Source of the DNA: JBKQHQ01 sp052148715
GTDB taxonomy: Bacteria > Pseudomonadota > Alphaproteobacteria > Rhizobiales > Xanthobacteraceae
Assembly: GCA_052148715.1 (NCBI GenBank)
Contig: JBKQHQ010000051.1
Location: 1-31,646 of the forward strand
DNA: 31,646 nt
Direction of reading: 5' to 3'
Shown here one piece after another: positions 9,301-16,257 of this stretch. The position numbers were made by a program, and so were the translations under genes. Each line of letters opens with the position of its first letter. Within the stretch, counting starts at the first letter, position 1. The notes under the pieces were generated by a model. The model was not told the origin of the DNA and did not search any database. It saw only the letters and a program-made list of their open reading frames with translations.

Positions 9301-9879
9301 ATGATCGTGAAGCAGCAGGTTGGAAGGCTTATCGTGGCGAGCGGAATTGCCGTCGCCTTGCTCGGGGCCGGGTCGGTCGCGCAGGCGGCCGAGCCTTTCA
9401 TGTTGAGGTCGTCGGCGTTCGAGGACAACGGCAAGCTGCCGGTCAAATACGCCGGCAACAACAAGGCCAACCCCAACTGCGTCGGTGAAAATATTTCCCC
9501 GCCATTGGCCTGGTCGAATCCGCCGAACGGCACCAACAGCTTCGCGCTCATCATGTTCGATCCGGAAGGGCGCGGTGGACTGGGGGTGGTTCACTGGGTC
9601 GCGTACGGCATTCCGGCATCGGTGACCGGATTTGCCGAAGGCGAGGTCAGCCAGCCGTCCGACAAATATGTCGGCGGCAAGAGCACAATCGGCCCCCCCA
9701 CTTATTTCGGGCCCTGCACGCCGCCGGGTGATTTTCATCACTATACGTTCACGCTGATGGCCAACGACCTCGATCCCAAGGCGCTGGCGCCCGGCCTGAC
9801 CAGGGATGAGCTGTTCGCGGCCTTGAGCGGTCACACCAAGCGAGCCGCGGGTCTCATCGCCCGATTTACCCATCCTTGA
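9301..9879 (+). CDS. Secreted PEBP-family protein (YbhB/YbcL type)
   Basis: Phosphatidylethanolamine-binding / Raf-kinase-inhibitor-like fold; the bacterial YbhB/YbcL members have no firmly known ligand. An N-terminal signal peptide ends near AGSVAQAAEPF. The mature part begins FMLRSSAFEDNGKLPVKYAG, with the family landmarks ENISPPLAWSNPP, FALIMFDPE, VVHWVAYGIP, the GP-rich loop (TYFGPCTPPGDFHHYTF) and the closing helix DELFAALSGHTKRAAGLIA. Length is about 190 residues. ATG 9301 directly abuts GGGGGA, whereas GTG 9307 sits at a better six-base distance, so 9307 may be the true start. It lies between the ATPase and permease genes of an ABC importer, which suggests a periplasmic role linked to that transporter (inference). 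Confidence 0.9.
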   Translation: MIVKQQVGRLIVASGIAVALLGAGSVAQAAEPFMLRSSAFEDNGKLPVKYAGNNKANPNCVGENISPPLAWSNPPNGTNSFALIMFDPEGRGGLGVVHWVAYGIPASVTGFAEGEVSQPSDKYVGGKSTIGPPTYFGPCTPPGDFHHYTFTLMANDLDPKALAPGLTRDELFAALSGHTKRAAGLIARFTHP

Positions 9880-9903
9880 GCCGGCGGGGCGGATGATGCC
9901 GGC

Positions 9904-10698
9904 TTGATCGTGTCGGGCCTCAAGCTCTTTCTCGCGCAGGCCGCGATTGCTGTGCTGGCGATCGTGCTGTGGCATTTGTTGACCACGGTTCCGATCGGCG
10001 GCGAGTTCTTGCTGCCGCCGTTCTTTTTCTCGACTCCGCTCGACATCGCCAACCGCGTGGTGCGCTGGTTTGCATCCGGCGTGATCTGGAAGCACCTTTG
10101 GGTAACGCTTTCGGAATCGGTCCTCGCCTTTGCGATCGGTTCGCTCGCCGGCGTTGCGATCGGTTTCTGGTTTGCGCGCAAGCCGCTCGTCGCCGCCTTG
10201 TTCGATCCTTATGTCAAGATGATCAACGCGCTGCCGCGCGTGGTTTTGGCGCCGATCTTTACCCTGTGGTTCGGGCTCGGCATTTGGTCGAAGGTCGCGC
10301 TCGGCATCACGCTCGTTTTCTTCATCGTCTTCTTCAACGTCTATCAAGGCGTGAAGGAGGTGAGCACGACCGTGCTCGCCAATGCCCGCATGCTGGGCAT
10401 GAACGAGCGCCAGCTGATGCGGCATGTCTATTGGCCGTCGGCGCTCTCGTGGATGTTCTCCTCCCTGCACACCTCGGTCGGCTTCGCCGTGGTGGGTGCC
10501 GTGGTCGGCGAATATCTTGGCTCGGCCGCGGGCCTCGGCTACCTCATCCAGCAGGCCGAAGGCGTGTTCGACGTGGCCGGCGTCTTCGCCGGCATGCTCG
10601 TGCTTGCCGTCTTCGTGCTGATCGTCGACGGCGTCGTCAGCCGGGTGGAGCAGCGCCTCCTGGTCTGGCGTCCGCTCGCCGCCGAGACGCGGGCGTAG
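9904..10698 (+). CDS. ABC transporter permease (SsuC/TauC/NrtB type)
   Basis: Inner-membrane permease of the importer whose ATPase is at 8376 and binding protein at 10778. The 264-residue protein has about six hydrophobic helices; the first is near residues 5-25. The BPD_transp_1 region carries the EAA-type loop ANARMLGMNERQLMRHVYWP with the following SALSWMFSSLHTSVGFAVVGAVVGEYL. No ATG is available; TTG 9904 or GTG 9910 are the candidate starts, both with weak ribosome sites. It starts 24 bases after the PEBP gene, consistent with one transcript. Confidence 0.9.
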   Translation: MIVSGLKLFLAQAAIAVLAIVLWHLLTTVPIGGEFLLPPFFFSTPLDIANRVVRWFASGVIWKHLWVTLSESVLAFAIGSLAGVAIGFWFARKPLVAALFDPYVKMINALPRVVLAPIFTLWFGLGIWSKVALGITLVFFIVFFNVYQGVKEVSTTVLANARMLGMNERQLMRHVYWPSALSWMFSSLHTSVGFAVVGAVVGEYLGSAAGLGYLIQQAEGVFDVAGVFAGMLVLAVFVLIVDGVVSRVEQRLLVWRPLAAETRA

Positions 10699-10716
10699 CG
10701 CGGCCTCCCGCGGCCC

Positions 10717-10744
10717 ATTCCATTTTTTCTGAAAAATGCTCTAT
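10717..10744 (+). promoter_or_regulatory. Shared upstream element, copy 1 (binding-protein gene)
   Basis: A 28-base block from ATTCCA to TGCTCTAT, 33 bases before the binding-protein ATG. It includes the palindrome TTTTTCTGAAAAA (10724-10736). Nearly the same block occurs before pdxY (12063-12089). It is not a textbook sigma70 or sigma54 promoter, so an operator or an alternative-sigma promoter is possible. Confidence 0.45.
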
Positions 10745-10777
10745 CCTGGGCAAAACCGAAGATCGGGAGGATCGTCC

Positions 10778-11809
10778 ATGCAACGGAATTTCCTGCGGGC
10801 GTCGTTCGCAGCGCTGAGCGCGCTGGTTCTCGCGGCGTCCGGCGCGGCGGCGAAGGACGGCCAGCCGCACATCACCATCGCGGTCGGCGGCGCCGGATGC
10901 CTGTGCTATCTGCCGACGGTGCTGGCGCGAGAGCTCGGCGAATACGACAAGGCCGGCGTCGACATCGAGATCGTCAATTTCAAGGGCGGCTCGCAGGCCT
11001 TGACGGCCGTGCTCGGCGGCAGCGCCGACGTGGTCTCGGGCTACTACGACCACTGCGTCAATCTCGCGGCCAAGAACCAGGCCCTGCAGGCCTTCGTGGT
11101 TTACGATCGTTTCCCGGGTCTCGTGCTGGTCGTCGCCCCGCAGAACACCGTCGCGATCCAGTCGGTCAAGGACCTCGCCGGCAAGAAGGTCGGCGTGAGC
11201 GCGCCCGGGTCCTCGACCGATTTCTTCCTCAAATATCACTTGAGCAAGAACGGGGTCGATCCGAACTCGGTCGGCGTCGTCGGCATCGGGCTCGAGGCCA
11301 CCGCGGTTGCCGCGATGGAGCAAGGATCGGTCGACGCGGCCGTGATGCTCGATCCGTCCGTGACGGTGCTGCAGGGCAAGTTCAAGGATCTAAAAATTCT
11401 CAGCGACACGCGCACGCAAAAGGACACGGTATCGGTGTTCGGCAGCGAATATCCGGGCGGCGCCCTCTACAGCCGCGCCGATTGGGTCGCCAAGCACGAG
11501 AAGGAAACGCAGGCGCTGACCAACGCCATCGTCGGCACGCTCGGCTTCATTCACTCCCATAGCGCCGAGGAGATCATGGCCAAGATGCCGGACGATATGG
11601 TCGGCCCGAACAAGGCGCTCTATCTGGCGGCGCTCAAGAGCACCATTCCGATGTACTCGACGACCGGACGCATGGACCCCAAAGGCGCCGAAGCCGTGCT
11701 CGCGGTGTTCAGCCAATCATCGCCCGAGATCGCCAACGCCCATATCGATCTGAGCAAGACCTACACCAACCGTTTCGTCGAGCAGGTCGGCAAGCTCGGC
11801 ATGAAATAG
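10778..11809 (+). CDS. ABC transporter periplasmic substrate-binding protein (NMT1/SsuA-like)
   Basis: Periplasmic binding protein for the second ABC importer. The 343-residue protein begins with a signal peptide (cleavage likely after ...LVLAASGAAA, about residue 25). It has the family pattern: ITIAVGG, a Cys-containing CLCYLPTVLARELGEYDKAG, VDIEIVNFKGGSQALTAVLGGSADVVSG, and the second-lobe opening VKDLAGKKVGVSAPGSSTDFFLKYHL. The ligand is not evident; taurine, sulfonate, nitrate, thiamin-precursor and other importers share this fold. ATG 10778 has GGGAGG (10765-10770) at seven bases. An in-frame ATG at 10736 lies inside the shared upstream element and is not preferred. Confidence 0.92.
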   Translation: MQRNFLRASFAALSALVLAASGAAAKDGQPHITIAVGGAGCLCYLPTVLARELGEYDKAGVDIEIVNFKGGSQALTAVLGGSADVVSGYYDHCVNLAAKNQALQAFVVYDRFPGLVLVVAPQNTVAIQSVKDLAGKKVGVSAPGSSTDFFLKYHLSKNGVDPNSVGVVGIGLEATAVAAMEQGSVDAAVMLDPSVTVLQGKFKDLKILSDTRTQKDTVSVFGSEYPGGALYSRADWVAKHEKETQALTNAIVGTLGFIHSHSAEEIMAKMPDDMVGPNKALYLAALKSTIPMYSTTGRMDPKGAEAVLAVFSQSSPEIANAHIDLSKTYTNRFVEQVGKLGMK

Positions 11810-11828
11810 CCCGCCCACACATCCGCCG

Positions 11829-11969
11829 GCGTCATCCCGGGCCTCGTGCCCGGGACCCATGGCGCAGCAAACTCGGACGTGAAGTTCGCGCCGCGACGCC
11901 CGACGCGCCAACACTGACGCTCTAAGCAAGTTTTGACATGGGTCCCGGGCACAAGGCCCGGGAAGACGC
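11829..11969. repeat. Large REP-like intergenic palindrome 2
   Basis: 33-base arms at 11829-11861 and 11937-11969 are inverted copies matching at 31 of 33 positions, separated by 75 bases. Each arm contains the smaller palindrome CCCGGGC...GCCCGGG. It lies between the binding-protein gene and pdxY and shares the GTCATCCC...GGGACCCA layout with palindrome 1. Elements of this kind are widely dispersed in Bradyrhizobium-like genomes. Confidence 0.85.
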
Positions 11970-12062
11970 TGAGTTCGGGATGAGCACGGCGTTCAAGCCG
12001 CCATCAAAAAGCGGAGATTGCTTTCGATTTGGTTGTTTGTTGCTTCTTCAAAGAAAAGCGGG

Positions 12063-12089
12063 ATTCCACTTTTCCTGAGAATGCTCTAT
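12063..12089 (+). promoter_or_regulatory. Shared upstream element, copy 2 (pdxY)
   Basis: ATTCCA-CTTTTCCTGAGAA-TGCTCTAT, ending nine bases before the pdxY ATG. It aligns to 10717-10744 with one gap and only a few mismatches. If it contains the -10 region, the transcript of pdxY would start at or next to its ATG. Confidence 0.45.
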
Positions 12090-12098
12090 TTGTGACGG

Positions 12099-12965
12099 AT
12101 GAACCTCCTCTCCATCCAATCGCATGTCGTCTACGGCCATGTGGGCAATGACGCCGCCGTGTTTCCGCTGCAGCGGCTCGGCATCGAGGTGTGGCCTGTT
12201 CACACCGTGCAGTTCTCGAACCACACCGGCTATGGCCAGTGGCGCGGGCGGGTGTTCGACGCCGACATGATCCGCGAGCTGGTGCGGGGGATCGGCGAGC
12301 GCGGCGTGCTCGGCGCCTGCGACGGCGTGCTGTCGGGCTATCTGGGATCGGCGGAGATCGGCGCGGCGATCCTCGATGCGGTCGCGATGGCCAAGCAAGC
12401 CAATCCGCAGGCGCGCTACTGCTGCGATCCGGTGATCGGCGATGTCGGCCGCGGCAGCTTCGTGGGCCCCGGCATCGCCGAATTCTTTCGCCAACGCGCG
12501 GTGCCGGCGGCCGATCTCGTCACGCCCAATCATTTCGAGCTCGACCGCCTGGCCGGGCGCGAGACCCGCACCCTCGATCAGGCTCTATCGGCGATCGACG
12601 CGGTGCATGCGCTCGGACCCGCCGCCGTCCTCGTCACCTCCGTGCGCACGGCCGACACGCCGGATGACGCCGTCGATCTCATCGCCTCCGACGCGGGCGG
12701 CAAGTTCCGTCTGCGCACGCCGCGGCTGCCGATCGCGGCGAACGGGGCCGGGGACGCCATTGCGGCCCTGTTCTTTGCCCGCTACCTGGGCGCGGGCGCC
12801 CAGCGAGGCTCGGCGGCGCAGGCGCTGTCGCTTGCCGGGTCTGCACTCTACGGCGTGCTCGCCCGGACGGCGCAGGCCGGTTCGCCGGAAATGCTGCTGG
12901 TCGAGGCGCAGGACCAGTTGCTAAACCCGAGCCGCGTGTTCGCCGCCGAGCGGATCGGCGGCTAG
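12099..12965 (+). CDS. pdxY: Pyridoxal kinase PdxY
   Basis: Salvage kinase of the ribokinase superfamily that phosphorylates pyridoxal (vitamin B6) with ATP. The 288-residue protein has the N-terminal family signature LSIQSHVVYGHVGNDAA, then WPVHTVQFSNHTGYGQW, GVLSGYLGSAE, CDPVIGD, and the anion-hole/catalytic motif NGAGDA at 215-220, with Asp219 the expected base. The family's common GVGDVTSG reads NGAGDAIAAL here. No strong Shine-Dalgarno precedes ATG 12099. The PhzF-family gene starts 14 bases downstream, so the two are likely co-transcribed. Confidence 0.95.
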   Translation: MNLLSIQSHVVYGHVGNDAAVFPLQRLGIEVWPVHTVQFSNHTGYGQWRGRVFDADMIRELVRGIGERGVLGACDGVLSGYLGSAEIGAAILDAVAMAKQANPQARYCCDPVIGDVGRGSFVGPGIAEFFRQRAVPAADLVTPNHFELDRLAGRETRTLDQALSAIDAVHALGPAAVLVTSVRTADTPDDAVDLIASDAGGKFRLRTPRLPIAANGAGDAIAALFFARYLGAGAQRGSAAQALSLAGSALYGVLARTAQAGSPEMLLVEAQDQLLNPSRVFAAERIGG

Positions 12966-12979
12966 GAAAGGACGGCATC

Positions 12980-13879
12980 GTGCGTCGACGTTTCGTCACC
13001 CTCGACGTGTTCACGTCGCGGCGCTTCGCCGGAAATCCCTTGGCCGTGGTGCTTGACGCGCAATCGCTGGAGGATGCCGCGATGCAGGCCGTCGCGCGCG
13101 AGTTCAACCTTTCGGAGACCGTGTTCGTGCTGCCGCCGGAAAACCCGCAGAGCCGCGCCCGCGTGCGCATCTTTACGCCCCGCGCGGAGCTTCCTTTTGC
13201 CGGTCACCCGACCATCGGCACGGCCGTGCTGCTGGCGCGCCTCGATGGCGGGGAGGGCGCGCGCGCGCTCGTCCTCGAGGAAGGCATCGGGCCGGTCGAC
13301 TGCATGGCCGAGCCGCTCGACGGCGAGCGCGGGCGGGCGCGCTTCGATCTGGCGGGCGAGCCCGAGTCGCTCGGCGATGCCGTCGATGCCGCGGCCTTGG
13401 CCGCGGCGCTCAGCCTAACGCTCGACGATCTCGGCTGTGACAAATTCCTGCCCGGCCATTGGTCGGCCGGCGTGCCGGTCACCTTCATTCCGGTGCACAG
13501 CCTGGAGGTGGTGGAGCGCAGCCGCCCCGATCCGCGGCTTTGGGACGAAACCTTCGGTCCCGATGATCCGGCGGCGGTTTTCGTCTTCTGCCGGCAGACC
13601 GTGGAGCCGGGCCACGCGTTTCACGCGCGCATGTTCGCGCCGAGCCTCGGCGTGGCCGAGGATCCGGCCACCGGATCGGCGGTGGCGGCCTTTGCGGGCC
13701 TGCTCGCGCGCGACGGCGGACTGCCCGACGGGACGCGCGACCTCGGCATCGAGCAAGGCTACGAGATGGGGCGGCCGAGCCTGATCCGGCTTGCCGTCAA
13801 GCTGCGCGGCGGCACCCTCTTTGGCGCCTCGATCAGCGGCGATGCGGTCGTCGTCAGCGAGGGAACGATCGAGGCATGA
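12980..13879 (+). CDS. PhzF-family isomerase/epimerase-like protein
   Basis: Member of the PhzF / diaminopimelate-epimerase-like fold; physiological substrates of most members are unknown. The 299-residue protein begins MRRRFVTLDVFTSRRFAGNP as in PhzF. The conserved catalytic Glu is in NLSETVFV (Glu46), followed by IRIFTPRAELPFAGHPTIGTA-type residues (RIFTPRAELPFAGHPTIGTA region near 58-78) and the second-half signature EDPATGSAVAAFAG. The start is GTG 12980 with AAAGGA (12966-12971) at eight bases. It overlaps the next gene by four bases (ATGA), so translation is coupled. There is no phenazine cluster nearby, so a phenazine role is not implied. Confidence 0.92.
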   Translation: MRRRFVTLDVFTSRRFAGNPLAVVLDAQSLEDAAMQAVAREFNLSETVFVLPPENPQSRARVRIFTPRAELPFAGHPTIGTAVLLARLDGGEGARALVLEEGIGPVDCMAEPLDGERGRARFDLAGEPESLGDAVDAAALAAALSLTLDDLGCDKFLPGHWSAGVPVTFIPVHSLEVVERSRPDPRLWDETFGPDDPAAVFVFCRQTVEPGHAFHARMFAPSLGVAEDPATGSAVAAFAGLLARDGGLPDGTRDLGIEQGYEMGRPSLIRLAVKLRGGTLFGASISGDAVVVSEGTIEA

Positions 13880-14613
13880 AGGGGCCGCAAGAAGGGCTTG
13901 CCGCCGACGCTATCCGGATCGTCCCGGTCGAACGGCTCGACCTCGCCTTTGCGCCGCTTCCTTGGCCGTTCGCGCAACAGCGTCGGATCGACATCGATGC
14001 CTATTTCGCGCGACTGCGGTCCGCGACGCCTGAGCTGTGGAACGGCCGCGTGCTCTTGCTGCACGAATTCGCCATCGAGGGGGCGGTCTTTCGCGGCGCC
14101 TATCTCGAGACCGATTTCGCGAGCTTCATCGCCTGGCGCGACTGGGACTTTCCCGACCGCGCCATGCACAACTGCTTTGCCATGGGCGCGCTGCGCGCCG
14201 GCGACGGCGCCTTCATTCTCGGCCGCATGAGCGCGCACACCGCCAATGCCGGCTTGATCTATTTTCCCTGCGGCACGCCCGACCCGAGCGACGTCGTTGC
14301 TGACACGGTCGACCTCACCGGCAGCGTGTGGCGCGAGCTCAACGAGGAGACCGGCCTCACGCAAGCGGATTTCGCCGCGGAACCTGGCTGGTACACCGTT
14401 CTGGCCGGCCCGCGCATCGCCCAGCTCAAGATCTTGCAGGCCGCCGAGCCCGCGGACGCTCTGCGCGCGCGCATTCTTGATCATCTAGCGCGCGAGCAGA
14501 AGCCCGAGCTCGCGGATGTCTGCATCGTGCGGGAGCCGGCCGATCTCAACGAACAGATGCCGCCGTTCATCAGGGCGTTCATCGAGCATATTTGGGCTGT
14601 GCGATTGGGATGA
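13876..14613 (+). CDS. NUDIX-type hydrolase, divergent
   Basis: A 245-residue protein with a NUDIX helix RELNEETGL at 153-161, the metal-binding part of the family box. The upstream portion of the box is not canonical: the Glu expected eight positions before Arg153 is Val, with Asp at seven positions. Residues ~20-130 form an unassigned domain (LPWPFAQQRRIDIDAYF, FRGAYLETDFASFIAWRDWD). Substrates of NUDIX enzymes are nucleoside-diphosphate-linked compounds, but none can be named here. Its ATG overlaps the stop of the PhzF-family gene, making it the last gene of a pdxY-phzF-NUDIX group. Confidence 0.8.
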   Translation: MKGPQEGLAADAIRIVPVERLDLAFAPLPWPFAQQRRIDIDAYFARLRSATPELWNGRVLLLHEFAIEGAVFRGAYLETDFASFIAWRDWDFPDRAMHNCFAMGALRAGDGAFILGRMSAHTANAGLIYFPCGTPDPSDVVADTVDLTGSVWRELNEETGLTQADFAAEPGWYTVLAGPRIAQLKILQAAEPADALRARILDHLAREQKPELADVCIVREPADLNEQMPPFIRAFIEHIWAVRLG

Positions 14614-14690
14614 GCCGGCTTGTCCGGTGCAGGGCGCTGTCCCGGAGACGACAACTATGGAGGACATGCGGTGGAGGCATGCTGCAGGCC

Positions 14691-15128
14691 TCAAATGTCC
14701 GCCGGTAGCGCGACGAACGGATCGCGGGCCGGCACGCTGAGCCGCTGAAAGTCGCTCAGATTTCGAGTCAGAACGATGAGACTATGCCTTACGGCGGTTG
14801 CTCCGATGATCAAATCGGGCAGCGCGACCGGTTGCTGGTAGGTTTCGGTGCCGAGCCGTGCGACGTGACGCGCCGTTTCGACATCGACGGCGAGGATGCG
14901 ATCTCCGAAATCGGCGAGGATGGCCGCGACCAAGGCGGCAATCTCATCGGCACGCTCGGGCTTGCCCTCGCGTCGCAGCTTCAGCACGCCGGCGTCCATT
15001 TCCGTTATGGTCATGACGGAGAGGAACAGGCTTGCGCCGTTGCGCTCGAGCCACTCGATCAATTCCGGCGCGTGCGCATGCCGGCGGGGATCGAGCATCG
15101 AGACGACGTTGGTATCGAGGAGGTACAT
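14691..15128 (-). CDS. vapC: PIN-domain toxin (VapC family)
   Basis: Ribonuclease toxin of a type II toxin-antitoxin pair; VapC enzymes cleave tRNA or rRNA. The 145-residue protein starts MYLLDTNVVSML and carries the four acidic PIN residues Asp5, Glu43 (TITEMDAG), Asp105 (LPDLIIGATA) and Asp126 (TRNLSDF). ATG 15128 is preferred over an upstream frame extension because it shares its A with the antitoxin stop (TGATG), the normal coupled layout. All active-site residues are present, so the toxin looks functional. Confidence 0.94.
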   Translation of the reverse strand: MYLLDTNVVSMLDPRRHAHAPELIEWLERNGASLFLSVMTITEMDAGVLKLRREGKPERADEIAALVAAILADFGDRILAVDVETARHVARLGTETYQQPVALPDLIIGATAVRHSLIVLTRNLSDFQRLSVPARDPFVALPADI

Positions 15129-15388
15129 CAGCCGAGGTCGAGACCGAGGGGACGCTCCTTCCACGGCCTGTCCGTCGGCTCCTCGCGAAATGTTCCGGCG
15201 CGGGCATGCCGCGCCAGCAGCGCGCCGAGCGTCGGCGCCGCGCGCGAACGGGTTTGCCAGTCATCCTCGGACACGATGACGACAGCCTCCTTGCCGTAGC
15301 GCGTGACGCGCTGCGGTTCGCCGGCGAGCGCCCGCTCGACCAGCTTGGAAAATTCTGCTCGCGCCTCGTTGAGGGGGTATGTCTTCAT
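15128..15388 (-). CDS. Antitoxin, Phd/YefM-type (VapB partner)
   Basis: An 86-residue antitoxin that binds the PIN toxin and represses its own promoter. The N-terminal half MKTYPLNEARAEFSKLVERA, with the following RVTRYGKEAVVIVSEDDW, is the Phd/YefM DNA-binding fold. The C-terminal tail (RPWKERPLGLDLG) is the usual disordered toxin-wrapping part. ATG 15388 has a near-perfect GGAGGT ribosome site about five bases upstream. The longer reading from 15436 would run through the operator and is rejected. It overlaps vapC by one base. Confidence 0.93.
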   Translation of the reverse strand: MKTYPLNEARAEFSKLVERALAGEPQRVTRYGKEAVVIVSEDDWQTRSRAAPTLGALLARHARAGTFREEPTDRPWKERPLGLDLG

Positions 15389-15393
15389 ATTTA

Positions 15394-15437
15394 CCTCCGG
15401 AAGTAATGTACAACATTTTATATGGTTGCACAACATT
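15394..15437 (-). promoter_or_regulatory. Toxin-antitoxin promoter and operator
   Basis: On the minus strand a TATAAA box lies about 30 bases before the antitoxin ATG. On the plus strand, GTACAAC (15409-15415) and GTTGCAC (15425-15431) form an imperfect inverted repeat around it, and TGTACAACATT recurs as GCACAACATT (15428-15437). This layout fits autorepression by the toxin-antitoxin complex. The -35 is not clear. Confidence 0.55.
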
Positions 15438-15590
15438 CATCGGCCAATGCGTCGTAAGCTCACGACAATCTCGCATCGCGATGCTCATGCTTGGGCGTAC
15501 CTGCGGGTTGACGACGGCGCAGAGCAGGGTCGTCACGGCTATCTTCGTGCACGCATGGTCAGCGCGCCGATGCTGTTGCAAACGTGGTGC

Positions 15591-15908
15591 TTACCGTCCT
15601 GCCGCCACGGCCAGATGCACACCTGAAACCCGTTGTAGTTTGCCGATCATAGTCAGCAGGTTACTGGCGCGTGGGTTGCCCTTCGGCCCGAGCATCCGCA
15701 TCAGGCTCTTGGCAGGCGCCCCTGTCGCCTTCGCCAATTTCTCGAAACCGACCGTCGCGTTGATGTAGTCGCGTAGCACGGCCTTGCCCGTTTCGAGGTC
15801 GCCGGCGAGCAGCTGCTCGGCTGCCTCGGTTCGCAAAGCCTCGCGGAAGGCCGGATCGCGCGCCGCGCGCGCCTTCACGGTTTCCTTGAATTCTCGCGTC
15901 AGAGCCAT
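15591..15908 (-). CDS. Solitary HigA-type antitoxin (addiction-module antidote)
   Basis: A 105-residue DNA-binding antitoxin-like protein: MALTREFKETVKARAARDPA at the start, GDLETGKAVLRDYINATVGFEKLAKATG in the middle, and a helix-turn-helix region with SLMRMLGPKGNPRASNLLTMI. Relatives are encoded immediately downstream of a RelE/HigB-type (Gp49-like) toxin. Here the upstream toxin is only a broken remnant (15950 to ~16150), so the antitoxin is an orphan. AGGGA lies nine bases from ATG 15908 and only three from ATG 15914, favouring the former. It could still act as a repressor or neutralise a related toxin elsewhere. Confidence 0.88.
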   Translation of the reverse strand: MALTREFKETVKARAARDPAFREALRTEAAEQLLAGDLETGKAVLRDYINATVGFEKLAKATGAPAKSLMRMLGPKGNPRASNLLTMIGKLQRVSGVHLAVAAGR

Positions 15909-15914
15909 GTTCAT

Positions 15915-16257
15915 CGTTCCCTGTGTAACCGCCTTTGTCGGTAGTCAGCTCATCGTGCCTGCGCCGCCGCGATGTCCCTCTGCTGCCGGCTCTCGGTACC
16001 ACCGGCAAGCGGGATGCACCCAGGAGGATCGCCCGGCCGGGGCCGACAACTGCGCCACCTGGAAGCGACGCGGCCCGCAGACTGTCCGACTGCAATTGGC
16101 CATTAGTCAGCTTGCCTGGCCCGGCATATTGGTGGAGATTGACTGTCGCCACAATTGTAGACAGGCAGTGTGGCGAGGGGACCTTCGCCGCGATGTCGCC
16201 GCACCCATCGAGATCGATGGCGGTTGCGCGACCTTGCCGGCTGGATGGTGTGGGACC
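15915..16257. other. Gap between orphan antitoxin and Kelch gene
   Basis: This 343-base stretch holds the decayed toxin remnant (minus strand, up to about 16150). The rest is likely the 5' region of the Kelch gene. An open plus-strand frame runs through it from 15784, but it has no protein-like features before the signal peptide at 16258. Confidence 0.5.
15950..16150 (-). pseudogene. Remnant of a HigB/RelE-type toxin gene
   Basis: Minus-strand DNA just upstream of the orphan antitoxin ends with the in-frame string LAGGTESRQQRDIAAAQAR and TGA (16009 to 15950). This matches the usual C-terminus of Gp49-like HigB toxins (LxGGxKxxQxxDIxxA). Further upstream, partly out of frame, are pieces that read like ILL, and a GLGNPGQ-KLT-like stretch near 16110. 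No continuous frame joins them and no start is found. It is a frameshifted, decayed toxin gene by eye; the 5' boundary is approximate. Confidence 0.55.

Noticed and set aside
14614..14690. Terminator between the NUDIX gene and vapC
   Set aside because: The convergent gap is only 77 bases and I see no stem with a T-run.
15784..16257. Extended N-terminus of the Kelch protein
   Set aside because: The frame is open, but it overlaps the orphan antitoxin and toxin remnant and places a signal peptide in mid-protein; the start at 16258 gives a proper signal peptide.
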